A DNA stretch of 64,000 bases from positions 372,001 through 436,000 of the forward strand of contig NZ_VITH01000001.1 in the NCBI RefSeq assembly GCF_007827815.1, read 5' to 3'. The position numbers were made by a program, and so were the translations under genes. The stretch comes from Azospirillum brasilense (GTDB lineage: Bacteria > Pseudomonadota > Alphaproteobacteria > Azospirillales > Azospirillaceae). The first letter of the stretch is position 1, and every line of letters starts with the position of its first letter. The notes beneath the pieces were generated by a model, which saw only the letters and a program-made list of their open reading frames with translations, was not told the DNA's origin and made no database searches. Below are positions 55,099 to 63,917 of the stretch, piece after piece.

Positions 55099-56184
55099 TT
55101 ACGCCGTGACGTGGTCTTCCGCGTCGCGGGCCGCACGCGTCCGGGCGCCGTCCACCCAGCCGCCCAGTTCGCGCTCGACGAGGTCGGCCAGGAAGATGAC
55201 ATGGTCGGGATGGTCGTTCAGGCAAGGAATGTAGGTGAAGCGCTCGCCGCCCGCCGCCATGAAGGCGTCCTTCACCTGGAACTGGATCTCCTCCAGCGTC
55301 TCCACGCAATCGGCGGAGAAGCCCGGCGCGATCACCGCGATCTTGGTCTTGCCGGCGCGGGCCAGTTCCTCGACCGTCTTGTCGGTGTAGGGCTTCAGCC
55401 ACTCGGCCTTGCCGAAGCGCGACTGGAAGCTGTACTGCACGCGCCCCGGCTCCCAACCCAGCCGCTCGGCCAGCAGGCGCGCGGTCTTCACGCAGAAGCA
55501 GTGGTAGGGATCGCCGCGGTCGAGATAGACCTTCGGCAGGCCGTGGAAGCTCGCCAGCAGGACGTCCGGCGTGTGGTCCAGCGCCGCGATGTGCCGCACC
55601 ACCGAGCGGGCCAGCGCCTCGATGTAGCCCGGCTCGTCGTGGTAGGCGGGGACGGTGCGCACCGCCGGCTGCCAGCGCATGGTCATCAGCTGGCGGAAAG
55701 CCTGATCGTTGGCCGTGGCCGTCGTCGTCGCCGAATATTGCGGGTAGAGCGGGAACAGCAGGATGCGATCGCAGCCCTGGTCCTTCAACCGCTGGATCGC
55801 CGGACCCACCGCCGGCTGGCCGTAGCGCATGGCCCAATCCACGACGACCGAGTCGCCGTGCCGCGCCGCCAACGCCGCCGCGACGCCCTCCGCCTGGGCG
55901 CGGGTGACGGTCTTCAGCGGGCTTTCGTTGCGCTCCTCGTTCCAGATGCTTTTGTAGGCATGGCCGCTCTTGCCCGGACGCACGGTCAGGATGATGCCGT
56001 TCAGCACCGGCCACCACACCGCCTTCGGCACCTCGATCACGCGGGGGTCCGACAGGAACTCCTTCAGATAGCGGCGCATCGACCAGTAGTCGGTCGCCTC
56101 CGGCGTTCCGAGATTCATCAGAAGCACACCGACGCGGCGCGCGGGAACCGGCGGATGGTCGGCGGGCTTGGAAATGGGCTGCAT
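55099..56184 (-). CDS. hemH: Ferrochelatase
   Basis: Inserts Fe2+ into protoporphyrin IX, the last step of heme synthesis. The 361-residue protein has VGVLLMNLGTPEA at the N-terminus, the catalytic histidine in LLASFHGLP (about 207-215), DPYHCFCVKTA (about 222-232) and the glutamate of GFSADCVETLEE (about 289-300). ATG 56184 with GAGG upstream gives a normal length; ATG 56238 would add 18 residues. There is no heme neighbour gene. Confidence 0.95.
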   Translation of the reverse strand: MQPISKPADHPPVPARRVGVLLMNLGTPEATDYWSMRRYLKEFLSDPRVIEVPKAVWWPVLNGIILTVRPGKSGHAYKSIWNEERNESPLKTVTRAQAEGVAAALAARHGDSVVVDWAMRYGQPAVGPAIQRLKDQGCDRILLFPLYPQYSATTTATANDQAFRQLMTMRWQPAVRTVPAYHDEPGYIEALARSVVRHIAALDHTPDVLLASFHGLPKVYLDRGDPYHCFCVKTARLLAERLGWEPGRVQYSFQSRFGKAEWLKPYTDKTVEELARAGKTKIAVIAPGFSADCVETLEEIQFQVKDAFMAAGGERFTYIPCLNDHPDHVIFLADLVERELGGWVDGARTRAARDAEDHVTA

Positions 56185-56306
56185 GATGTCGGTCACCTCG
56201 ATGTCGCGGCGGGCAGCATAATAGCGAGCCGAACCCATCGGAAGCAGCCCTTTGTCCCTATGCGGTCGATAGGGCCGGGCTATCCTCCGGCCGTTCGGAC
56301 AGGCTC

Positions 56307-57047
56307 TTACGTCGCGCCCTCCGGCCGATCCGCGAAAACGGATTTCAGATCGACCGCGCCGTCCGACCGCGCGTCGAGGTCGAGCTGCCGCTCCACCTCG
56401 TCGAGATGCTCCATCATCAGCCGCATCGCCGCGCCGGGCCGGCCGGACTCCAGCGCCTCGACGAAGCGCCGGTGCTCGGTGGCGGAGCAGGAGTGCGAGG
56501 ACCGCCGCTCGAACGCCGCGATGGCGAGGCTGGAGCGGTCGATCAGGTCGGCCAGGATTCCGGCCAGGGTGGCGTTTCCGGCGAAGTCGGCGAGCAGCTG
56601 GTGGAACTGTCCGGACAGGCGGATCAGCGCCATGCGGTCGCCGGCCCGGTCGGCCTCCTCCTCCCGCGCCAGATGGGCGCGCAGCTTCGCCGCCATCTCG
56701 TCCGGCAGGGGGCGTGGGCTGCACTCCAGCGCCTCCACCACGGCGCGCTCGATCACGCGGCGGGCCTCGAACACCTCGCGCGCCTCCCGCGCGGTGGGTT
56801 TGGCGACGAAGGCGCCGCGGTTGGGGATCAGCGTCACCACGCGCCGCTGCGCCAGCAGGAGCAGCACTTTGCGCACCCGTTCCCGGCTGACGCCGAACAC
56901 CTCGGCCAGGCTCTCCTCCGCCAGCTTGGTGCCGGGCGGCAGACGGCGGTCGGCGATGGCCTCGCCGATGCTGCGGACGATGCGGGCCTCCGCCCCCTCC
57001 CCCCGCCCGCGAACGGCGCGGCGGGGGGCGCTCAGGACAGTCTTCAT
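56307..57047 (-). CDS. GntR-family (FadR/VanR type) regulator
   Basis: A 246-residue repressor. The winged helix (about 15-80) has RRLPPGTKLAEESLAEVFGVSRERVRKVLLLLAQRRVV, and the FCD-type C-terminal domain (about 95-230) has acidic and histidine positions for a metal and a carboxylate ligand. It is divergent from the transport operon at 57315, and two copies of a TTGTGCACAA palindrome lie between them. Gene context suggests it responds to the transported compound or its racemase product. Confidence 0.9.
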   Translation of the reverse strand: MKTVLSAPRRAVRGRGEGAEARIVRSIGEAIADRRLPPGTKLAEESLAEVFGVSRERVRKVLLLLAQRRVVTLIPNRGAFVAKPTAREAREVFEARRVIERAVVEALECSPRPLPDEMAAKLRAHLAREEEADRAGDRMALIRLSGQFHQLLADFAGNATLAGILADLIDRSSLAIAAFERRSSHSCSATEHRRFVEALESGRPGAAMRLMMEHLDEVERQLDLDARSDGAVDLKSVFADRPEGAT

Positions 57048-57077
57048 GATGGCACGGGCGCTGTTCAATTCGTTGCC

Positions 57078-57093
57078 GCGGATTGTGCACAAA
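57078..57093. promoter_or_regulatory. Candidate GntR operator, copy 1
   Basis: GCGGATTGTGCACAAA contains the perfect palindrome TTGTGCACAA (57083-57092), typical of FadR/VanR-type GntR sites. It lies 31 bp upstream of the regulator's own start and suggests autoregulation. Confidence 0.65.
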
Positions 57094-57285
57094 CCGGACC
57101 AGCGAACAAACGCAACGGCCGCGCCCTGCCCATGCATCGGGCACAGCTCACCCATGCACAATTTCGCGCCACAGCGCTGAAATCCTGACCAGTCGCCGAT
57201 TTCTGCCGCCGGAAAACCACGGAAATCTGCCATTCACACGCTGGCATGGAACTTGCGGACATATTCGACAGCCGCAGCGGGACCT

Positions 57286-57301
57286 GCGGATTGTGCACAA
57301 A
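57286..57301. promoter_or_regulatory. Candidate GntR operator, copy 2
   Basis: The same 16 bases, GCGGATTGTGCACAAA, recur 208 bp away, ending 13 bp before the transporter ATPase ATG at 57315 and touching its GGAGAGGG ribosome site. Binding here would shut the transport operon. Confidence 0.65.
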
Positions 57302-57314
57302 ATCGGAGAGGGCC

Positions 57315-58346
57315 ATGACCGCCAGATCGACCGCAGCCGGATCGCCCGCCACCGGATCAACCGTCGAACTGGTGAAGCTGCGCAAGTTCTACGGCTCCAC
57401 CGTCGCGGTGGACGGCATCGACCTGCGCATCGCCGCCGGGGCCTATTGCTGCCTGCTCGGCCCGAGCGGCTGCGGCAAGACCTCCACGCTGCGCATGATC
57501 GCCGGGCATGAGGACATTTCCGACGGCGACCTGCTGATCGGCGACACGGTGGTGAACGGGGAGCCGCCGGCCCGCCGCGGCACCGCCATGATGTTCCAGA
57601 GCTACGCCCTGTTCCCGCATTTGGACTGCACCGACAACGTCGCCTTCAGCTTGAAGATGAAAGGGGTCGCGAAGGAGGAGCGGCGCCGCCGCGCGCGGGA
57701 GATGCTGGACCTCGTCCACATGTCCCAGTACGCGGACCGGCTGCCCGCCCAGCTCTCCGGCGGCCAGCAGCAGCGCGTGGCTCTGGCCCGCGCGCTGATC
57801 ACCCGGCCGGGCGTGCTCCTGCTCGACGAGCCGCTGTCGGCGCTCGATCCCTTCCTGCGCATCCGCATGCGGGAAGAGCTGAAGCGTCTGCACACGGAAC
57901 TCGGCATCACCTTCGTCCACGTCACCCACAGCCAGACTGAGGCGATGGCGCTGGCCGACCTCGTGGTGGTGATGAACCAGGGCCGTATCGAGCAGGCCGG
58001 CCCGCCGCGCGAGGTCTTCAACCAGCCGCGCACCGCCTTCGTTGCCCGCTTCATCGGCGGCCACAACGTGGTGGAGGACGCCGCCGGCCGCCGGGCCGTG
58101 CGGGCCGACCGCATCCTGCTCGGCCAGCCGGCCAGTGCCGATCACGGCACCGACCACCAACTCGAAGGCACCGTCCGCGCGCTGGAGTATCACGGCGCGT
58201 CGGTCCACCTGACGCTCGACGTACCGGGTGCCGAGGACTTCGCCGTGGTGCTGGACGAATCCCGTTTCTACGACGCCCCGCTTGCCATCGGCGACCGCGT
58301 GACCGCGGCCTGGAAGGCGCGCGACGTCCACCCCCTGGTCGCCTGA
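57315..58346 (+). CDS. ABC transporter ATPase (PotA-like)
   Basis: A 343-residue ATPase with Walker [10 protein letters not shown] (49-57), Q-loop [10 protein letters not shown], signature LSGGQQQR, Walker [13 protein letters not shown] and the TOBE domain (about 275-340). It is of the spermidine/putrescine or iron class. GGAGAGGG lies before ATG 57315. With the binding protein and two permeases downstream it forms a full importer controlled by the divergent GntR protein. Confidence 0.93.
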   Translation: MTARSTAAGSPATGSTVELVKLRKFYGSTVAVDGIDLRIAAGAYCCLLGPSGCGKTSTLRMIAGHEDISDGDLLIGDTVVNGEPPARRGTAMMFQSYALFPHLDCTDNVAFSLKMKGVAKEERRRRAREMLDLVHMSQYADRLPAQLSGGQQQRVALARALITRPGVLLLDEPLSALDPFLRIRMREELKRLHTELGITFVHVTHSQTEAMALADLVVVMNQGRIEQAGPPREVFNQPRTAFVARFIGGHNVVEDAAGRRAVRADRILLGQPASADHGTDHQLEGTVRALEYHGASVHLTLDVPGAEDFAVVLDESRFYDAPLAIGDRVTAAWKARDVHPLVA

Positions 58347-58407
58347 TTTCCCGATCCAATCCCCAGTTCCAATCCTCAAAGAACCGACCATACTGGAGGC
58401 ACAGAGC

Positions 58408-59739
58408 ATGACCGAGACGCGCACCGGCTCGCCCCTTTCCGCCGGAACCACCACGGGCGGGACCACCACGGGCGTCAGCCGCCGCACGCTGCTGAAGGGC
58501 ACCGCCGCCGCCGCGGGTGTCGCCATCGGGTCGGGGGCGATCACCGGCTTCCCCACCATCTGGGCGCAGAACATCAAGAACGTCACGCTGCGCCAGTTCG
58601 GCACCGGCGTGTCGAACCTGAACGCCGTCGCCGACAAGGTGAAGGAGGATCTCGGCTTCACGCTGCAGATGACCGCGCTCGACAGCGACGCGGTGGCCCA
58701 GCGCGCGGTGACCCAGCCGAAGTCCTACGACATCGCCGACATCGAATACTGGATCTGCAAGAAGGTCTTCCCGGCCGGCGTGATGCAGCCGATGGACGTT
58801 TCCAAGATCAAGAACTTCGACAAGATCGTCCCGATCTTCGTCAACGGCAAGCTGACGCCGGAGAGCGCCGTCGCCCAGGGCACCGCCCCGCACACCGTCG
58901 GCTTCGTGGAGGGCAAGGACAGCATCAAGTTCGCCAAGTCGGCCACCCAGTGGATGACGCTGATCCCGACCATCTACAACGCCGACACGCTGGGCATCCG
59001 CCCCGATCTGGTCGGCCGCCCGATCAGCAGCTGGAAGGACCTGCTCGACCCGGCCTTCAAGGGCAAGGCGTCGATCCTGAACATCCCCTCCATCGGCATC
59101 ATGGACGCCGCCATGGTCTGCGAGGCCATGGGCGAGGTGAAGTACGGCGACAAGGGCAACATGACCAAGGAGGAGATCGACAAGACCCTCAAGATCATGA
59201 CCGACGCCAAGAAGGCTGGCCAGTTCCGCGCCTTCTGGAAGACCTTCGACGAGAGCGTCAACCTGATGTCGTCGGGCGAGGTCATCATCCAGTCCATGTG
59301 GTCGCCGGCCGTGGCCGCCGTGCGCGCCAAGGGCATCCAGTGCGTCTACCAGCCGCTGAAGGAAGGCTACCGCGCCTGGGGCGGCGGCCTCGGCATCGCC
59401 AAGCATCTGAGCGGGCTGGAGCTGGAGGCGGCCTACGAGTACATCAACTGGTACCTGTCGGGCTGGGTCGGCGCCTATCTGAACCGCCAGGGCTATTACT
59501 CCGCCGTGCTCGACACCGCGAAGGAGCACATGTCGCCGGACGAGTGGGCCTTCTGGATGGAGGGCCAGCCGGCCAAGACCGACATCCTCAGCCCCGAGGG
59601 CAAGGTGATGGAGAAGGCCGGCGCGGTGCGCGACGGCGGGTCGTTCCAGGACCGGATGGGCCGGGTCGCCTGCTGGAACGCGGTGATGGACGAGGACCGC
59701 TACATGGTCCGCAAGTGGAACGAGTTCGTCGCGGCGTAA
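58408..59739 (+). CDS. Tat-exported PotD-like substrate-binding protein
   Basis: A 443-residue periplasmic binding protein. The N-terminus has the Tat signal SRRTLLKG (24-31) followed by a hydrophobic run and GFPTIWAQ. The mature part resembles polyamine-binding proteins (SYDIADIEYWI, PTIYNADTLGIRPDLV, INWYLSGWVGAYLNRQGYYSAV). Tat export suggests folding before export. The ligand could be a polyamine, or a hydantoin-type or amino-acid-like compound in view of the racemase gene downstream. Confidence 0.9.
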   Translation: MTETRTGSPLSAGTTTGGTTTGVSRRTLLKGTAAAAGVAIGSGAITGFPTIWAQNIKNVTLRQFGTGVSNLNAVADKVKEDLGFTLQMTALDSDAVAQRAVTQPKSYDIADIEYWICKKVFPAGVMQPMDVSKIKNFDKIVPIFVNGKLTPESAVAQGTAPHTVGFVEGKDSIKFAKSATQWMTLIPTIYNADTLGIRPDLVGRPISSWKDLLDPAFKGKASILNIPSIGIMDAAMVCEAMGEVKYGDKGNMTKEEIDKTLKIMTDAKKAGQFRAFWKTFDESVNLMSSGEVIIQSMWSPAVAAVRAKGIQCVYQPLKEGYRAWGGGLGIAKHLSGLELEAAYEYINWYLSGWVGAYLNRQGYYSAVLDTAKEHMSPDEWAFWMEGQPAKTDILSPEGKVMEKAGAVRDGGSFQDRMGRVACWNAVMDEDRYMVRKWNEFVAA

Positions 59740-59756
59740 CAACCGGACTTGCGATG

Positions 59757-59869
59757 CCCCCTCCCTTCCCGCGGCGCTGCCGCGGGCCCCTTCCCTCCCC
59801 CGCTTCGCGGGAGAGGGGGTTCATCCCCTCCCTCGCCGAAGGCGGGGGAGGGCAAGGGAGGGGGCAGCG
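59757..59869. repeat. Extragenic inverted repeat between binding-protein and permease genes
   Basis: CCCCCTCCCTTCCCGCGGC and GCCGCGGGCCCCTTCCCTCC are mirrored by CCTCCCTCGCCGAAGGCGGGGGAGGG and GGGAGGGGGC parts on the right. It is a variant related to families A and B, with CCGCTTCGCGG as in the copy at 19785-19925. As at 37995, it separates a binding-protein gene from the distal transport genes. Confidence 0.65.
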
Positions 59870-59909
59870 CAAACTTCTATCACCCCCCACGGCAACGGAC
59901 CCCTGCGCC

Positions 59910-60833
59910 ATGACCGTCTCCGCCGTCCCATCCGAAGCGTCCAGCGCGTCCGCGGCTCCGCGGGGCGGCGAGGTGCGCCGTTCCGTGCTGCGCCGGGTCG
60001 CTCCTTATCTGCAGGCCGGGCCGCTTGCGCTGACGCTGCTGGTCTTCCTGCTGATCCCCATCCTGACCATCGTCGCGGTCAGCTTCTGGGACTACGACAG
60101 CATCCGCATCTACCCGGATTTCGTGCTGACCAACTACGAGGAGCTGCTGACCTCTCCGGTCACCTGGAAGACCTACCTGAACACGGTGAAGTTCGCGGCG
60201 CTGACCTGGGTCATCACATTGCTGATTGGCTTCACGGTGGCCTATTTCCTGGCCTTCCACGTCCAGTCCACGACCTGGCAGATGGTGCTGTTCCTAGTCT
60301 GCACGATCCCCTTCTGGACCTCCAACATCATCCGCATGATTTCGTGGATTCCCTTCCTCGGGCGCAACGGGCTGCTGAATTCCGGGCTGATCTCCGCCGG
60401 GCTGATCGACCAGCCGCTGGAGTTCCTCCTGTTCTCGGACTTCGCGGTGGTGCTGGCCTTCGTGCACCTCTACGCGCTGTTCATGGTGGTGCCGATCTTC
60501 AATTCGATGATGCGCATCGACCGCGCCCTGGTCGAGGCGGCGCGCGACGGCGGCGCCAGCGCGGCGCAGGTGGTGTGGAACGTCATCCTGCCGCTGGCCA
60601 AGCCGGGCATCGCCATCGGCTCGATCTTCGTGGTCACGCTGGTGATGGGCGACTTCATCACCGTGCGCCTGATGAGCGGCGGGCAGAGCGCCTCCATCGG
60701 GCTGATGATCGCCAACGAGATTTCGCTGCTCCAATACCCCGCCGCCGCCGCGAACGCGGTCGTTCTGCTGGCCGTCGTCCTCATCATGGTCGTGGCGATG
60801 CTGCGCATCGTCGACATCCGGAAGGAGCTGTAA
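59910..60833 (+). CDS. ABC transporter permease (PotB-like)
   Basis: A 307-residue permease with a 30-residue cytoplasmic head and six helices. The EAA loop is EAARDGGASAAQVVWNVILPLA (about 209-230), and the NVV-like TSNIIRMISWIPFLGRNGLLN (about 131-151) is typical of PotB. It forms the channel with the next gene. The stop is 3 bp before that gene. Confidence 0.93.
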   Translation: MTVSAVPSEASSASAAPRGGEVRRSVLRRVAPYLQAGPLALTLLVFLLIPILTIVAVSFWDYDSIRIYPDFVLTNYEELLTSPVTWKTYLNTVKFAALTWVITLLIGFTVAYFLAFHVQSTTWQMVLFLVCTIPFWTSNIIRMISWIPFLGRNGLLNSGLISAGLIDQPLEFLLFSDFAVVLAFVHLYALFMVVPIFNSMMRIDRALVEAARDGGASAAQVVWNVILPLAKPGIAIGSIFVVTLVMGDFITVRLMSGGQSASIGLMIANEISLLQYPAAAANAVVLLAVVLIMVVAMLRIVDIRKEL

Positions 60834-60836
60834 GCG

Positions 60837-61670
60837 ATGACCGGCACCCGGCGCGGCCTGTCCTTCTACCTGCTCGCCGCCTTCTTCGGGCTGTTCGTCC
60901 TGTTCCTCTACGGGCCGATCGCCACCATCACCATCCTGTCCTTCCAGGGGCCGGAGGGCGGGCTGACCTTCCCGATGAACGGCGTCTCCATCCACTGGTT
61001 CAAGAACCTGTTCGAGCAACAGGCGGTCGGCGATTTCGGCGGCTCCTTCCGCCGCTCCATCGCGCTGGGGCTGACGGTGATGGTGCTGACGGTGCTGTTC
61101 TCGCTGCTCGCCGGCTTCGCCTTCCGCCGCCGCTTCCTGGGCAGCGGGGCGCTGTTCTATCTGGCGGTGGCGAGCCTGATCGTGCCGTCGATCCTGGTCA
61201 GCCTGGGCATCGGCCTGCTCTTCAACATCCTGGGCATCGAGCCGACCTGGTACGGCTCGGCGCTCGGCGCGCATCTGACCTGGACGCTGCCCTTCGGCCT
61301 GCTGATCGTCTTCGCCATCTTCAACCGCTTCAACCCGGCCTACGAGGAGGCGGCGCGCGACCTCGGCGCCACGCCCTGGCAGACGGTGCGCCATGTGGTG
61401 CTGCCGATCCTGCTGCCCAGCCTGATCGGCGTCGGGCTGTTCGGCTTCACCCTGTCCTACGACGAGTTCGCGCGCACGCTGATGACCGCGGGGTCCTTCA
61501 ACACCCTGCCGCTGGAGATCTACGGCATGACCACCAACGTCACGACGCCGGTGCTCTACGCGCTGGGCACGCTGACGACGCTGTTCTCCTTCACCGTCAT
61601 CGGCCTGTTCCTCGCCGGGGTGATGATCCTGCGCCGCCACCGGCTGCGGCGGACCGGCGCCGCCGGTTGA
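60837..61670 (+). CDS. ABC transporter permease (PotC-like)
   Basis: A 277-residue permease, six helices, with EAA loop EAARDLGATPWQTVRHVVLPILL (about 176-198) and the PotC start FLYGPIATITILSFQ (about 22-36). It is co-translated with the PotB-like gene and followed 17 bp later by the racemase gene, so transport and racemase form one operon. Confidence 0.93.
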   Translation: MTGTRRGLSFYLLAAFFGLFVLFLYGPIATITILSFQGPEGGLTFPMNGVSIHWFKNLFEQQAVGDFGGSFRRSIALGLTVMVLTVLFSLLAGFAFRRRFLGSGALFYLAVASLIVPSILVSLGIGLLFNILGIEPTWYGSALGAHLTWTLPFGLLIVFAIFNRFNPAYEEAARDLGATPWQTVRHVVLPILLPSLIGVGLFGFTLSYDEFARTLMTAGSFNTLPLEIYGMTTNVTTPVLYALGTLTTLFSFTVIGLFLAGVMILRRHRLRRTGAAG

Positions 61671-61687
61671 CGGGAAAGGAACCAGCC

Positions 61688-62434
61688 ATGCGCATCCTGG
61701 TCGTCAACCCGAACACCACCGCCTCGATGACCGCGAAGGCCGGGGACGCCGCCCGCACCGTCGCGGCGCCGGGAACGGAGATCGTCGCCGCCAACCCGGC
61801 CATGGGACCGGCCAGCATCGAGGGCTACTACGACGAGGCGCTCGCCGTCCCCGGCCTGCTGGAGGTGATCGCCGCCCACGGGCGCGCGGCACCCGGCATC
61901 GACGGCGTAGTGATCGCCTGCTTCGACGACGTCGGGCTGGACGCCGCGCGCTGCCTGTCCGCCGTCCCGGTGGTCGGCATCTGCGAGGCGGCGATGAAGA
62001 CCGCCACCCTGCTCGGCGGGCGGTTCAGCGTGGTCACCACCATGCCGCGCTCCGTCCCGGCGCTGGAGCATCTGGCCGAACGCTACGGCGTGGCCGGGCG
62101 CTGCCGGGTGCGCGCCGCCGGCGTGCCGGTGCTGGCGCTGGAGGACCCGGCGTCGGGCGCCGTGGAGCGGGTGCGCGACACCATCCGCCACGCCATCGCG
62201 GAGGACGGGGCGGAGAGCGTCGTTCTGGGCTGCGCCGGCATGGCCGATCTGGCGCGCGCCCTGACCGCCGAAATGGGCGTACCGGTGGTGGACGGCGTCA
62301 CCGCCGCGGTGAAGCTGGTGGAGGGGCTGGCCGCGCTGGGCTTGCGCACCGGCAAGACCGGCGGTTACGCTTTCCCCCTGCCCAAACCCTACGCCGGGGA
62401 CATGGCGCGCTTCGCCCCCGCCCCGCAACCGTGA
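61688..62434 (+). CDS. Aspartate/glutamate/hydantoin racemase family protein
   Basis: A 248-residue cofactor-independent racemase. The two catalytic cysteines are C78 in VIACFDDVG and C182 in VLGCAGM, and the opening ILVVNPNTTASMT is that of hydantoin and allantoin racemases. It follows the transporter permease in the same operon, so the imported substrate may be a hydantoin, allantoin or a D-amino acid. The exact substrate is not readable. Confidence 0.87.
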   Translation: MRILVVNPNTTASMTAKAGDAARTVAAPGTEIVAANPAMGPASIEGYYDEALAVPGLLEVIAAHGRAAPGIDGVVIACFDDVGLDAARCLSAVPVVGICEAAMKTATLLGGRFSVVTTMPRSVPALEHLAERYGVAGRCRVRAAGVPVLALEDPASGAVERVRDTIRHAIAEDGAESVVLGCAGMADLARALTAEMGVPVVDGVTAAVKLVEGLAALGLRTGKTGGYAFPLPKPYAGDMARFAPAPQP

Positions 62435-62448
62435 CCCGGAGGGACGCC

Positions 62449-63291
62449 ATGGAAGGCTACCGCGTACGCGTGATGAGCCGGGCCGAGCTGGATCTCGCCG
62501 TCGACTGGGCGCGGGCGGAGGGCTGGAACCCCGGGCTACACGACGCCGGGGCCTTCCACGCCGTGGACCCCGAAGGCTTTCTGATCGGGGAGCTGGACGG
62601 CGAGCCGGCGGCCTGCATCTCCGTCGTCCGCTATCCCGACAACTTCGGCTTCCTCGGCTTCTACATCGTGCGGCCCGAAATGCGCGGGCGCGGCCTCGGC
62701 TGGGACCTCTGGCGGGCCGGGCTGAAGCATCTGGAGGGCTGCACCGTCGGGCTGGACGGGGTGGTGGCGCAGCAGGACAATTACCGCAAGTCCGGCTTCG
62801 CGCTGGCCCACCGCAACATCCGCTACGGCGGCGCGCCGCCCGCCGGAACCTCCTCCGCCGCGGCGCTGGTGGACGCGCGGACGGTGCCCTTCGACCGGCT
62901 GCTGGACTGGGACCGCGCGCTGTTCCCGGCGCCGCGCGCCGGCTTCCTGTCCAACTGGATCACACTGCCCGGCGCCACCGCGCTGGCCGCCGTGGTGGGC
63001 GGCGAGTTGCACGGCTTCGGGGTGATCCGCCCCTGCCACAGCGGCAGCAAGATCGGCCCGCTCTACGCCGCCGACCGCGGCACGGCGCGCGATCTCGCTC
63101 TTGCGCTCGCCGCCACGGCGGGCGACGGCCCGATTTTCCTCGACGTTCCGGAGGTCAACCGCGACGCCGTGCTGCTGGCGGAGGAGCTGGGCCTGACCCC
63201 GCAGTTCGAAACCGCCCGCATGTATCTGGGCCCCGCCCCAACCATCGACACCGCGCGCCTGTTCGGCGTGACGACCTTCGAGCTGGGCTGA
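62449..63291 (+). CDS. GNAT acetyltransferase, two-domain type
   Basis: A 280-residue protein. The N-terminal GNAT domain (about 5-130) has the acetyl-CoA motif VRPEMRGRGLGWDLW (about 80-94). The C-terminal half (about 145-275) matches the YitH/acetyltransf_18 extension (GPLYAADRGTARDLALAL, EELGLTPQFETARMYLG). ATG 62449 has CGGAGGGA six bases ahead; GTG 62431 overlaps the racemase stop. It closes the transport-racemase operon and may modify the same amine or amino acid. Confidence 0.9.
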   Translation: MEGYRVRVMSRAELDLAVDWARAEGWNPGLHDAGAFHAVDPEGFLIGELDGEPAACISVVRYPDNFGFLGFYIVRPEMRGRGLGWDLWRAGLKHLEGCTVGLDGVVAQQDNYRKSGFALAHRNIRYGGAPPAGTSSAAALVDARTVPFDRLLDWDRALFPAPRAGFLSNWITLPGATALAAVVGGELHGFGVIRPCHSGSKIGPLYAADRGTARDLALALAATAGDGPIFLDVPEVNRDAVLLAEELGLTPQFETARMYLGPAPTIDTARLFGVTTFELG

Positions 63292-63422
63292 AGACGGGCA
63301 AGCGTTACCGTAACAGTCGGTTACCAAACAGGGGACCGCCGGACACACGCCGGCAACAGGGCGCGCGCAGCATCGGGGCATCGGGATCACGATCCCGGCC
63401 TGACGAGAAAAGGGACACCCCC
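63292..63422 (+). other. Upstream region of the rcnB-like gene
   Basis: A 131-bp gap. GTTACCGTAAC (63304-63314) is a near-palindrome followed closely by GGTTACC (63319-63325), a possible metal-regulator site. No matching regulator is next to it and no -35/-10 pair is clear. Confidence 0.3.
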
Positions 63423-63815
63423 ATGTCGCGCACCCTGATCGCCGCCATGACCACCGCCTTGACCGCCGCCACCATGCTGGTCGGCCTGGGCACCCAGGAC
63501 GCCTCCGCCGCCGGTTGGGGACCGGATCATCGCGAACCGCCGCGGATCGAACGGGACCACCGCGGCCCCAATGCGCATCGCCCGGAAGCCCATCGCCCGC
63601 CGCCGCCAGTCCACCACACGGCCCGGCATTGGAGGCCCGGCGACCGGCTGCCCGCCGCCTACGCGTCGCGGCGCCACGTCATCGACACGCCCGCCGCTTA
63701 TCACCTGCACCGTCCGCCGCGCGGCCATCACTGGGTCCGCGCCGGGTCGGACGCCATTCTGGTGGCGTCCCGCTCGGGAATCATGGTCCGGATCGTTCCC
63801 GGCCTGTTCCGCTGA
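63423..63815 (+). CDS. RcnB-like periplasmic His-rich protein
   Basis: A 130-residue exported protein. The signal peptide ends at about DASA (29). The mature part has twelve histidines in a Pro/Arg-rich stretch and the RcnB ending: GDRLPAAY, HVIDTPAAYHL, PPRGHHWVRAGSDAILV. In E. coli RcnB works with RcnA in nickel and cobalt homeostasis; here no rcnA gene is near. The His content suggests metal binding. ATG follows an AAAAGGGA ribosome site. Confidence 0.88.
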   Translation: MSRTLIAAMTTALTAATMLVGLGTQDASAAGWGPDHREPPRIERDHRGPNAHRPEAHRPPPPVHHTARHWRPGDRLPAAYASRRHVIDTPAAYHLHRPPRGHHWVRAGSDAILVASRSGIMVRIVPGLFR

Positions 63816-63917
63816 GAACCCGCCCTTCCTTCATGGACGAGGTCCGGTCCGGCGGTCTACTCTCCTCCGAGTTGCACCGCCCTTCCCCACGATGCCCGAT
63901 CCCATGATGGACGCTCC

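Noticed and set aside
55099..57144. Long frame that would join hemH to an upstream 300-residue part
   Set aside because: The upstream part overlaps the GntR gene in another frame and is Arg/Gly-rich noise; hemH begins at 56184 by homology.
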